From Solirubrobacteraceae bacterium (lineage in GTDB: Bacteria > Actinomycetota > Thermoleophilia > Solirubrobacterales > Solirubrobacteraceae), in NCBI GenBank assembly GCA_030149625.1, contig JASLHP010000436.1, positions 1-5,722 of the forward strand: a stretch of DNA of 5,722 bases, given 5' to 3'. Each line of letters starts with the position of its first letter. The first letter of the stretch is position 1. Shown here one piece after another: positions 1 through 4,765 of the stretch. Position numbers and translations under genes: made by a program. The notes under the pieces were generated by a model, which did not search any database, was not told the origin of the DNA, and saw nothing but the letters and a program-made list of their open reading frames with translations.

Positions 1-98
1 CCGCCTGCGCGGGCGCGCGCGGAGCACGCCGGCCGGGCCGGAGCCCGCGCCGGTGCCCACCACGCGCGTCACGGTCATCGATCCGGTCGCGCTGGCGG
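1..98 (+). other. Plus-strand coding-like segment, probably an inverted piece of the neighbouring minus-strand gene
   Basis: Read on the plus strand from base 2, this stretch gives a Pro-rich linker and then EPAPVPTTRVTVIDPVALA. By hand count of A/T by codon position in 1-98, the third position of this frame has 1, the first 6 and the second 9, which is the normal pattern for a real plus-strand reading frame here. The pattern collapses to the right of about 98, where the minus-strand frame takes over. A Pro-rich linker followed by a TRVTVIDP-type stretch is what I would expect next in the minus-strand protein, but that is recollection and unverified. An alternative is the end of an unrelated plus-strand gene that has lost its native end. 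Confidence 0.4.
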
Positions 99-289
99 CG
101 CGACAGCGAGCGCCCGCTCCACACGGGCGCCACGGAGGCGCCGATCGGCTGGCGAGCGGCCTGCAGCGTGCCCAGCACGACCACGCGCTCGGGCTCGCGG
201 TCCTCGCCGCGAATCAGATAGCGGCCGTCCGCCGGCCCCAGCGCCCACGCGAACTCGAGCTGAATGAAGACGAACAGCTGTTGGGGCAT
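1..289 (-). CDS. Conserved hypothetical protein, N-terminal part (runs off or is disrupted at the left edge)
   Basis: The translation from the ATG at 289 begins MPQQLFVFIQLEFAWALGPA, followed by DGRYLIRG and an ERVVVLGTL strand, which looks like a small folded N-terminal domain. There is no signal peptide. The start is supported by a TACGGT hexamer ending 6 nt upstream, as expected for a leaderless transcript. From 289 down to about 99, A/T is rare at the third codon position of this frame (5 by hand count) and common at the second, so the frame is convincingly coding. Below about 98 the frame stays open but becomes Arg-rich, and its codon-position bias is lost; there the bias fits the plus strand instead (see the separate entry). 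The residues beyond about 63 are therefore probably not the native continuation. From memory, similar N-termini occur in uncharacterised proteins of Thermoleophilia. I do not know the function. Confidence 0.55.
   Translation of the reverse strand, partial: MPQQLFVFIQLEFAWALGPADGRYLIRGEDREPERVVVLGTLQAARQPIGASVAPVWSGRSLSRRQRDRIDDRDARGGHRRGLRPGRRAPRAPAQA
86..104. repeat. Inverted repeat (7-bp stem, 5-nt loop) at the coding-strand switch
   Basis: GTCGCGC at 86-92 is the perfect reverse complement of GCGCGAC at 98-104, with TGGCG between. It lies where the coding signal changes from plus to minus strand. Short GC-rich hairpins are common in such DNA, so its significance comes only from the location. 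Confidence 0.6.
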
Positions 290-295
290 CGCTGC

Positions 296-301
296 ACCGT
301 A
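296..301 (-). promoter_or_regulatory. -10 element of a leaderless promoter for the minus-strand gene starting at 289
   Basis: On the minus strand the hexamer TACGGT (301 to 296) fits TANNNT and is followed by six bases and then the ATG at 289, so transcription would start on the start codon. No convincing -35 hexamer is visible. The same arrangement precedes three other starts in this window. Confidence 0.5.
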
Positions 302-305
302 TCCT
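300..305 (+). promoter_or_regulatory. Possible -10 element (TATCCT) for the gene at 385
   Basis: TATCCT fits TANNNT and shares its TA (300-301) with the minus-strand -10, making a possible symmetric bidirectional promoter. Transcription would begin near 312 and leave a leader of about 73 nt ending in a Shine-Dalgarno site. No -35 match is seen. The rest of the 290-384 intergenic region shows nothing else I can name. Confidence 0.25.
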
Positions 306-370
306 TCCGATCAGGTCCAAGCCGGCCAGCACTCGAACCCGCCCTCGCGCGGGCCGATCCACTCGACACT

Positions 371-375
371 GGGAG
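371..375 (+). promoter_or_regulatory. Ribosome binding site GGGAG for the gene at 385
   Basis: GGGAG lies nine bases before the ATG at 385 and supports that start. This gene is translated from a leadered mRNA, unlike its divergent neighbour. Confidence 0.55.
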
Positions 376-384
376 CGCACGCGA

Positions 385-927
385 ATGTCCGATCCGAGCC
401 ATGCCGCCAAGAGCCTGCGCGAGCGCCTCGGCGGCACCACCGAGGAGCGACTCGGCAGAGCGCTCTCGGACCTGCTCGAAAACCCGTTGCTGACGGGCGC
501 GATCGGCCGCGCGTTCGATGCGCGCGAGAAGGCCGTGCAGGCGCAGGAGGTGGCGATGGGGGCGCTCAACCTGCCGTCGGCGGCCGACATCGAACGGCTC
601 ACCCGGCGCCTGCGCTCGGTCTCGCTGCGACTCGAGGGCATCGAGGAGGGCGTGGACCGCTTGGACCGCACGCGCGGCGTGAGCGGCGAGGGCCAGCAGA
701 TCGCCGAGCGCCTGACCGCGATCGAGGGTCAGCTCAAACGCTTGACGGACAGGCTCGACAGCGAGCCGCAAGCACGCCCCGGCAGCGCCGCCGCCGGCGC
801 GAAAGCCGCGAAGCCGCGGCCGCCGGCGAGCAAGCCGGCTGGCACGGCGAAATCGGGAACACCCGCGGCGAAGCGGAGCGCGAAACCGAGGACGAGCAGA
901 GGCGGAACCGAGAAGCGCTCGAGCTAG
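385..927 (+). CDS. Coiled-coil protein with Ala/Lys/Pro-rich tail, resembling PHA-granule-associated (phasin-like) proteins
   Basis: A 180-residue soluble protein without signal peptide or membrane segment. Residues about 10-60 are predicted helical. Residues 61-93 (LNLPSAADIERLTRRLRSVS and onward, with regularly spaced Leu, Val and Ile) form a coiled coil, extended by a second heptad stretch at about 104-125. The tail from about 128 is low complexity, rich in Ala, Lys, Pro, Arg and Ser, ending KRSS. A 'LNLP(S/T)..D(I/V)..L' segment leading into a coiled coil, then an Ala/Lys/Pro-rich basic tail, recalls polyhydroxyalkanoate granule proteins of the PhaF/PhaI/PhaM type, whose basic tails bind DNA and tie granules to the nucleoid. 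That assignment is inference: no PHA synthase is in the window, and any coiled-coil scaffold with a basic tail would look similar. The start is fixed by the GGGAG site. The gene converges on the nucleoside phosphorylase gene, its stop lying in the first copy of a 30-bp tandem repeat. Confidence 0.75.
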   Translation: MSDPSHAAKSLRERLGGTTEERLGRALSDLLENPLLTGAIGRAFDAREKAVQAQEVAMGALNLPSAADIERLTRRLRSVSLRLEGIEEGVDRLDRTRGVSGEGQQIAERLTAIEGQLKRLTDRLDSEPQARPGSAAAGAKAAKPRPPASKPAGTAKSGTPAAKRSAKPRTSRGGTEKRSS

Positions 928-976
928 GCGCGCAGCGCCGCGATCGGCTCGAGCTAGGCGCTCAGCGCCGCGATCG
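917..976. repeat. 30-bp tandem duplication (2 copies, 1 mismatch) across two convergent gene ends
   Basis: Bases 917-946 and 947-976 are identical except for one base (G at 932, T at 962). Each copy contains CTAG, which reads as a TAG stop on both strands. The plus-strand gene uses the stop in copy 1 (925-927) and the minus-strand gene the stop in copy 2 (954-956). Both copies also hold a short hairpin (GGCGC/GCGCC) that could help end transcription, but there is no T-tract. Confidence 0.9.
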
Positions 977-1643
977 CGGCCTCGCCCATCTTCTGGGCGG
1001 CATCGATCAGCTGCTGCTCGTCGATGCGCGTGCGCGCGCCGCGTGCGTCGAACGTGTCCGACACGGCAAGCACGCACGCCACCGGCACGCCCGCGCGGGC
1101 GCCGACCGCGAACAGCGAGGCGGCCTCCATCTCGACGGCGAGCGCGTCGTGGTGCGTGCGCTCGTCGCCGCCGTAGAACAGGTCGACGCTGACGATCGTG
1201 CCGGCCGAAGCGTCCGGCGAGTGTCTTTCCAGTGCGTCGGTCAGCGCCGCGTCGGCGTGCGCACGGGGCCCCGCGCCGAGCGCTCGCGAGGTGCCATCCG
1301 CGCAGATCGCCTCACGCGCGATCACGAGCTCGGCGAGGGCGAGCTCGCTGGCGAGCGCGCCGCAGGTGCCAACGCGGATCGCGCGTCGTGCGCCGAGTGC
1401 GATCAGCTCGGTGAGCACGATCGCCGCCGACGGACCGCCCATGCCCGTCGACTGGATCGTCAGCGCCAGCCCGTCGCGCGTCGTCCCCGTATAGCCCCAC
1501 AGGCCGCGGTTGTGATTGAACATGCGCGGCTCGTGCAGCAGCGATTGCGCGAGCGCGAGCGCGCGCCCGGGGTCGCCCGGCAGCAGCACGCGCTCGGCGA
1601 GCGGCGCGGTCGGATGTAGATGGATCTCCTCGCGCGCGGTCAC
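954..1643 (-). CDS. Nucleoside phosphorylase (PNP/UDP family; purine nucleoside phosphorylase DeoD-like or uridine phosphorylase)
   Basis: Cleaves a nucleoside with phosphate to a free base plus ribose-1-phosphate in the cytosol (nucleoside salvage). Numbered from the GTG at 1643 it has 229 residues, close to the roughly 235 of hexameric DeoD. Family signatures are LLPGDPGRA (G23, D24, R27, phosphate), NHNRGLWGYTGT (R46, the phosphate-site Arg given by the adjacent subunit), STGMGGPS (66-72 region), RVGTCGA (R90, T93, phosphate), SVDLFYGGDER (152-162), AVEMEAAS (E171, M172, E173, ribose) and VSD (D196, the position of the base-protonating Asp of DeoD). SVDLFY resembles DeoD, whereas YGGDER resembles the YPGQER of uridine phosphorylase with Gln replaced by Asp, so the preferred base is uncertain. 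The start is preferred because TACAGT lies 6 nt upstream and the protein then begins just before the first conserved strand. An in-frame ATG at 1739 would add 32 residues of unconserved sequence. Confidence 0.85.
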   Translation of the reverse strand: MTAREEIHLHPTAPLAERVLLPGDPGRALALAQSLLHEPRMFNHNRGLWGYTGTTRDGLALTIQSTGMGGPSAAIVLTELIALGARRAIRVGTCGALASELALAELVIAREAICADGTSRALGAGPRAHADAALTDALERHSPDASAGTIVSVDLFYGGDERTHHDALAVEMEAASLFAVGARAGVPVACVLAVSDTFDARGARTRIDEQQLIDAAQKMGEAAIAALSA

Positions 1644-1649
1644 CGCGCG

Positions 1650-1655
1650 ACTGTA
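1650..1655 (-). promoter_or_regulatory. -10 element of a leaderless promoter for the nucleoside phosphorylase gene
   Basis: On the minus strand TACAGT (1655 to 1650) is followed by CGCGCG and then the GTG at 1643. Spacing and hexamer match TANNNT-N6-start. There is no Shine-Dalgarno before this GTG, which agrees with leaderless translation. No -35 is recognisable. Confidence 0.5.
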
Positions 1656-1712
1656 GAGAAAGCCGCGGCGCCCGCCATGGGCTGAGCGATCCGCTGCCGG
1701 GAACGCGCTCAT

Positions 1713-1718
1713 TAGAAT
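1713..1718 (+). promoter_or_regulatory. -10 element (TAGAAT) upstream of the uORF and the cyclase gene
   Basis: TAGAAT is followed by seven bases and then an ATG at 1726, the leaderless spacing. It lies 57 bp from the divergent -10 of the nucleoside phosphorylase gene, so the two promoters sit back to back. No clear -35 is seen. Confidence 0.5.
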
Positions 1719-1725
1719 CCGCTCC

Positions 1726-1755
1726 ATGGGAACAGCCATCCCGTCGCAAGCCTGA
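1726..1755 (+). CDS. Nine-codon leaderless upstream ORF abutting the cyclase start
   Basis: Starting at the ATG seven bases after TAGAAT, the frame reads MGTAIPSQA and then TGA (1753-1755), immediately followed in the same frame by the GTG (1756) of the cyclase gene. No Shine-Dalgarno precedes that GTG, and no other TANNNT is placed to make it leaderless itself. Ribosomes loading on the ATG could therefore terminate and restart one codon later. The peptide has no recognisable attenuation motif such as a run of one amino acid. Whether it is translated is an inference from position. Confidence 0.4.
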   Translation: MGTAIPSQA

Positions 1756-2973
1756 GTGGCCGAGCCGGCCGACGACCCCGCCGACGGGACCGGCGAGCTG
1801 ACGCTCGCGCAGGTCGCCGCGCGAGCCGGCGTCTCGCCGGCGACGATCAGACGCTGGGTCGACGGCGGCCTGGTCCCCGGCTACGACGGGCGCTTCACGC
1901 CGGCCTCCGCCGCCTACGCGCGCGTGATCGCGAGATTGCGCGCGCGCGGACACTCGCTCGCCCAGATCAAGCGCGCCGGCGAGCGCGGCCAGCTGGCGGT
2001 CGGTCCGCTGGAGAACCTTCTGAGCAGACCGGGCTCGCACTACTCCCTGCGTGACGCGGCGCGCCTCAGCGGACTGGACGTGGGGCTGATCGAACGTCTG
2101 AGCGCGAGCATGGGTCTCGGAGCGCTGCCTCTGGACGGGCTCACCGAGGAAGACGTGCAGATCCTCTCCTACGGCGCCGCGGTGCTCGACGCGGGACTGC
2201 CGCTGCCGGCGTTCCTGCAGCTGATGCGCGTTTACGGACAGGCAGTCGCGCAGATCGCCGACGCGGAGGTGCGACTGATCCACCTCTACGTGCACGAGCC
2301 GCTGATGCGCTCGGGCGTGCCGAGCGTCGCGATCGCCGATGAGATGGAGGGCCTGGCGCGCGAGGTGCTGCCGTTTGCGACGCCGTTCATGAACTACCTG
2401 CACGGACGCCTGCTGGCGCAGTACGTCGAGCAGGACATGATCGGTCACATGGAGAGCGATCTCGCTGAGGAGGCGCTCGAGGAGGGGCGCGTGCGCGTGG
2501 CGATCGCGTTCGCGGACCTCGCCGGCTACGCGCGGCTGACGGTCGAGCGCGGCGATGAGGCGGCGCTCGCCGCGGTGGAGCGCTTCGTGCAGGTGGTCGA
2601 ACGGACGTTGCCGGTCGACGCTCGCGTGATCAAGACGCTCGGCGACGAGGTGATGGTCGTCGGCTACGACGCGGCCGCGCTGACCGCGTGGGCGGCCGCG
2701 CTGAGCGCCGAGATCGCCGACGGGGACCCGCTGCCGCGGACCGGCATCCACTACGGCGAGGCGCTGTACCGCGACGGCGACTACTTCGGTCGCGACGTCA
2801 ACCAGGCGGCGCGCGTCGTCGCGCGCGCCGGCGGCGGCGAGGTGCTCGTCACGCGCGCCGTGGTGGAGATGGCGGCGGGCGTGGACGGGCTGCGCTTCGA
2901 GCGAATCGGCGAGGTCAGGCTCAAGGGCTTCTCCGAGGCGAGCGAGCTGTTCCTGGCGTCGCGGAAGCCGTGA
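1756..2973 (+). CDS. MerR-type HTH fused to a class III adenylate/guanylate cyclase with a regulatory domain
   Basis: A 405-residue soluble protein with three parts. Residues 15-80 are a MerR-like winged HTH (LTLAQVAARAGVSPATIRRW, then ARGHSLAQIKRAG). Residues 95-235 hold a second HTH-like helical domain (YSLRDAARLSGLDVGLIERL, LTEEDVQIL, then a long helix around LMRVYGQAVAQIADAEVRLI). This resembles the N-terminal regulatory domain of the mycobacterial cyclases Rv1264 and Rv2212 (Pfam Ad_cy_reg). Residues 246-403 are the catalytic domain: metal-binding D254 (FADLAGYARLT) and D297 (KTLGDE), base-contacting K293 and D347, and transition-state N349 and R353 (DVNQAAR). All residues for catalysis are present; Lys/Asp favours ATP, hence cAMP, and the domain would act as a homodimer. 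No membrane segment is seen. The start is the GTG directly after the uORF stop; no other nearby in-frame start keeps the HTH. tilS follows after 14 nt, suggesting co-transcription. The pH regulation known for Rv1264 is not shown here. Confidence 0.88.
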   Translation: MAEPADDPADGTGELTLAQVAARAGVSPATIRRWVDGGLVPGYDGRFTPASAAYARVIARLRARGHSLAQIKRAGERGQLAVGPLENLLSRPGSHYSLRDAARLSGLDVGLIERLSASMGLGALPLDGLTEEDVQILSYGAAVLDAGLPLPAFLQLMRVYGQAVAQIADAEVRLIHLYVHEPLMRSGVPSVAIADEMEGLAREVLPFATPFMNYLHGRLLAQYVEQDMIGHMESDLAEEALEEGRVRVAIAFADLAGYARLTVERGDEAALAAVERFVQVVERTLPVDARVIKTLGDEVMVVGYDAAALTAWAAALSAEIADGDPLPRTGIHYGEALYRDGDYFGRDVNQAARVVARAGGGEVLVTRAVVEMAAGVDGLRFERIGEVRLKGFSEASELFLASRKP

Positions 2974-2977
2974 GCGC

Positions 2978-2981
2978 GAGG
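2978..2981 (+). promoter_or_regulatory. Shine-Dalgarno GAGG deciding the tilS start
   Basis: GAGG ends six bases before the ATG at 2988. The competing GTG at 2970 overlaps the cyclase stop (GTGA), but its purine stretch (GGAAG, 2963-2967) is only two bases away, so the ATG is preferred. Confidence 0.4.
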
Positions 2982-2987
2982 CGGGCG

Positions 2988-4013
2988 ATGTGCGTCGAGG
3001 ACGTTCGCGACGCGGTGCGCGCCGGCGGCCTGTTCGCGCGCGAGCACGGAACGCCCGCGCGCCCGCTGCTCGTGATGCTCTCCGGCGGGCGCGACTCGAC
3101 GTGTCTGCTCGACGTCGCCGTCGCGCTGCTGGGCGCGCCCGCTGTGAGCGCGCTGCACGTCAACTATGGGCTGCGCGCGAGCTCGGACGCGGACGAGCGG
3201 CGCTGCACGGGGTTGTGCGAGCGACTCGGCGTGGAGCTCGAGACAGTGCGCGCCGAGCGGCCTGCGGCGCGACGGCCCGCGGGCGCTTGCGCGCAAGCCG
3301 CCGGCGCCGCGGGCGAGCCGGCGGAGGCCGCGCCGAGCGGCAACCTGCAAGCGTGGGCGCGCGAGCTGCGCTACGCGCAGGCGACGCGCATCGGCGACGC
3401 ACGCGACGCGCTGATCGCCACAGGCCATACCGCGTCAGATCAGGTCGAGACGATCCTCTACCGGCTCGCGGCCTCGCCGGGAAGACGGGCGCTGCAGGGC
3501 ATGGCGGCAAGCGAGGGTCGCTTGATCCGCCCGCTGCTCGCGCTCACTCGCGAGCAGACGTCCGCCTACTGCATCGCGCGCGAGCTCCAGTGGTGCGAGG
3601 ACGAGAGCAACGACGACGAGCGCTACGCGCGTGCGCGCGTGCGTAACGGCGTCGTGCCGGCGCTGCGCGCGGTGCACCCCGCGGCCGAGGCGAACGTGCT
3701 GAGGACGGCGTCGCTGCTGCGCGAGGAGACGGAGCTGCTCGATGGCCTCGTCGCCGCTGAGCTCGCCGGACGCTCCAGCGTCGCGGTCGCGCGCCTGCGC
3801 GAGCTGCCGGTGGCGCTCGCGCGCATGGTCGTCGTGCGGCTTGCCGAGGAGGCCACCGGCGGCTATGTGCCGCAGGCCGGCGACCGCGTGCAGGAGATCC
3901 TCGCGCTCGCGGCGCGAGGCGGTCGCGCTGAGCTTCACGTCGGCGGCCGGGCGGGCGCCGTGATCGATCGCGGGATGCTGGAGATGATCAGGCTCGAGCC
4001 GCGCGCACGCTGA
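2988..4013 (+). CDS. tilS: tRNA(Ile)-lysidine synthetase TilS
   Basis: Joins lysine to C34 of the CAU anticodon of a tRNA-Ile using ATP, so that it reads AUA and is charged with isoleucine; cytosolic and normally essential. The product has 341 residues. Visible motifs are the N-type ATP pyrophosphatase P-loop LSGGRDST (S32-S37), HVNYGLR (57-63), GNLQAWARELRY (118-129), GHTASDQVET (146-155, with D151 and E154 in the usual places), IRPLLALTREQ, and the downstream W..DESN.D..Y.R.RVRNGVVP block with the conserved RN. The length fits the short actinobacterial form that lacks the large C-terminal extension of E. coli TilS. Oddities are an Ala/Gly/Pro-rich insert at about residues 92-117 before GNLQ, and ASPGRRALQGM where RG(T/S)G..GL.GM is usual. 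The gene follows the cyclase after 14 nt; an alternative GTG start at 2970 would overlap the cyclase stop. hpt follows, as in many actinobacteria. Confidence 0.93.
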   Translation: MCVEDVRDAVRAGGLFAREHGTPARPLLVMLSGGRDSTCLLDVAVALLGAPAVSALHVNYGLRASSDADERRCTGLCERLGVELETVRAERPAARRPAGACAQAAGAAGEPAEAAPSGNLQAWARELRYAQATRIGDARDALIATGHTASDQVETILYRLAASPGRRALQGMAASEGRLIRPLLALTREQTSAYCIARELQWCEDESNDDERYARARVRNGVVPALRAVHPAAEANVLRTASLLREETELLDGLVAAELAGRSSVAVARLRELPVALARMVVVRLAEEATGGYVPQAGDRVQEILALAARGGRAELHVGGRAGAVIDRGMLEMIRLEPRAR

Positions 4014-4044
4014 TCCCAGCCGTCCGCGCGCTCGTTCGCTGGGA
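4014..4044 (+). terminator. Hairpin directly after the tilS stop, possible terminator
   Basis: TCCCAGC at 4014-4020 pairs perfectly with GCTGGGA at 4038-4044 (7 bp, 17-nt loop), starting on the base after the TGA. There is no T-tract, as is common for actinobacterial hairpin terminators. The next gene has its own promoter 17 bp further on, which fits a transcription boundary here. Confidence 0.45.
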
Positions 4045-4060
4045 GCCGCCGGAGGAGCAA

Positions 4061-4066
4061 TAGACT
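4061..4066 (+). promoter_or_regulatory. -10 element (TAGACT) of a leaderless hpt promoter
   Basis: TAGACT is followed by seven bases and then the GTG at 4074. A purine stretch GGAGGAG (4051-4057) lies about 16 bases before the GTG, too far for a normal Shine-Dalgarno, so leaderless initiation is the better explanation. No -35 is recognised. Confidence 0.5.
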
Positions 4067-4073
4067 TCGGTGC

Positions 4074-4622
4074 GTGGTCAGCACCGCGCGTGTCTCGAGC
4101 GAGCCGGACCTCGGCGAGGTGCTCGTGACCGCCGAGGACCTCCAGCGGCGGGTGGTCGAGCTCGGCGAGCAGATCTCCCGCGACTACGCCGGCCGCTCGC
4201 TGCTGCTCGTCGGCGTGCTGAAGGGCGCCGTGTTCTTCCTGAGCGACCTGATGCGCTACATCGACATCCCGGTCGAGGTCGACTTCATGGCGGTCGCCTC
4301 CTACGGCTCGGCCACCGACTCGTCCGGGGTGGTGCGCATCCTCAAGGATCTCGACGCGTCGATCGAAGGTCGCGACGTGCTGATCGTCGAGGACATCGTC
4401 GACTCGGGGCTGACGCTGCAGTATCTGCTGCGCAACCTCGGCTCGCGCAATCCGCGCACGCTCGAGGTGTGCGCGCTGCTGACGAAGCCCGAGCGCCGCA
4501 AGGTCGACCTGCCGACCCGCTACGTCGGCTTCGAGATACCCGACCGCTTCGTCGTGGGCTACGGGCTCGACTACGCGGAGCTCCACCGCAACCTGCCGTT
4601 CGTGGCGGCGCTCGAGCGCTAG
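4074..4622 (+). CDS. hpt: Hypoxanthine phosphoribosyltransferase
   Basis: Transfers phosphoribose from PRPP to hypoxanthine (often also guanine), giving IMP or GMP; cytosolic purine salvage. The product has 182 residues, the normal size. Visible features are LKG (49-51, the PPi-binding cis-peptide loop), SYGSATDSSG (76-85, the flexible loop that closes over the active site), the PRPP signature VLIVEDIVDSGLT (102-114, with acidic pair E106-D107 and D110), K138 and the purine-site stretch YVGFEIPD (150-157) followed by FVVGYGLDYAELHRNLP (159-175). All key residues are present. Glu codons are 12 GAG to 1 GAA. It begins with GTG at a leaderless promoter, lies between tilS and ftsH as in many actinobacteria, and is bounded by hairpins on both sides, so it may be transcribed alone or with read-through from tilS. 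It would use the bases released by the phosphorylase encoded at 954-1643. Confidence 0.95.
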   Translation: MVSTARVSSEPDLGEVLVTAEDLQRRVVELGEQISRDYAGRSLLLVGVLKGAVFFLSDLMRYIDIPVEVDFMAVASYGSATDSSGVVRILKDLDASIEGRDVLIVEDIVDSGLTLQYLLRNLGSRNPRTLEVCALLTKPERRKVDLPTRYVGFEIPDRFVVGYGLDYAELHRNLPFVAALER

Positions 4623-4638
4623 ACCGGGCTCGGCTCGA

Positions 4639-4660
4639 GCGCTCGGCCGTGTGCGAGCGC
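4639..4660 (+). terminator. Hairpin downstream of hpt, possible terminator
   Basis: GCGCTCG (4639-4645) pairs with CGAGCGC (4654-4660) around an 8-nt loop, 16 nt after the hpt stop. It has no T-tract. GC-rich repeats of CTCGAGCG are frequent here (a 12-bp palindrome also lies at 4608-4619), so chance is a real alternative. Confidence 0.3.
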
Positions 4661-4706
4661 GCGATGCGCGGGCTCCCCACCCTGGGTAACGCCAGACCCT
4701 GCATGG

Positions 4707-4712
4707 TACGCT
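4707..4712 (+). promoter_or_regulatory. Possible -10 element (TACGCT) for ftsH
   Basis: TACGCT fits TANNNT and would start transcription near 4719, leaving a leader of about 47 nt with a Shine-Dalgarno before the ATG at 4766. No good -35 hexamer is visible at the right distance. Confidence 0.25.
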
Positions 4713-4754
4713 AGGGCACTGGTGACCACCACTACAGACGGCGCCAGCACACTC

Positions 4755-4758
4755 AGGA
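4755..4758 (+). promoter_or_regulatory. Ribosome binding site AGGA for ftsH
   Basis: AGGA, within CAGGAAC, lies seven bases before the ATG at 4766 and supports this start, which also places the first membrane segment right after a short basic N-terminus. Confidence 0.55.
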
Positions 4759-4765
4759 ACCAGCC

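Noticed and set aside
53..493. Plus-strand ORF with ATG at 53 continuing into the phasin-like gene region
   Set aside because: Only its first part (to about 98) has coding-like codon bias; beyond that the minus-strand gene and then the gene at 385 explain the sequence.
967..980. 14-bp perfect palindrome GCCGCGATCGCGGC as an operator or repeat element
   Set aside because: It lies inside the phosphorylase coding sequence, and such palindromes are expected in GC-rich DNA; no second copy stands out.
264..1619. Long plus-strand open frame across the phasin-like gene and antisense to the phosphorylase
   Set aside because: It overlaps two well-supported genes, is Arg/Ala-rich without any motif, and shows the composition of a shadow frame in GC-rich DNA.
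1312..2751. Minus-strand open frame of 479 codons antisense to the cyclase gene
   Set aside because: It is rich in Arg, His and Gln, has no family motif, and lies opposite a gene with intact catalytic motifs.
3435..4586. Minus-strand open frame antisense to tilS and hpt
   Set aside because: It spans two recognisable genes and the gap between them; a shadow frame.
4623..4765. Possible tRNA or small RNA gene in the hpt-ftsH gap
   Set aside because: No cloverleaf, T-loop (GTTCRA) or CCA end is visible on either strand; only short GC-rich hairpins are present.
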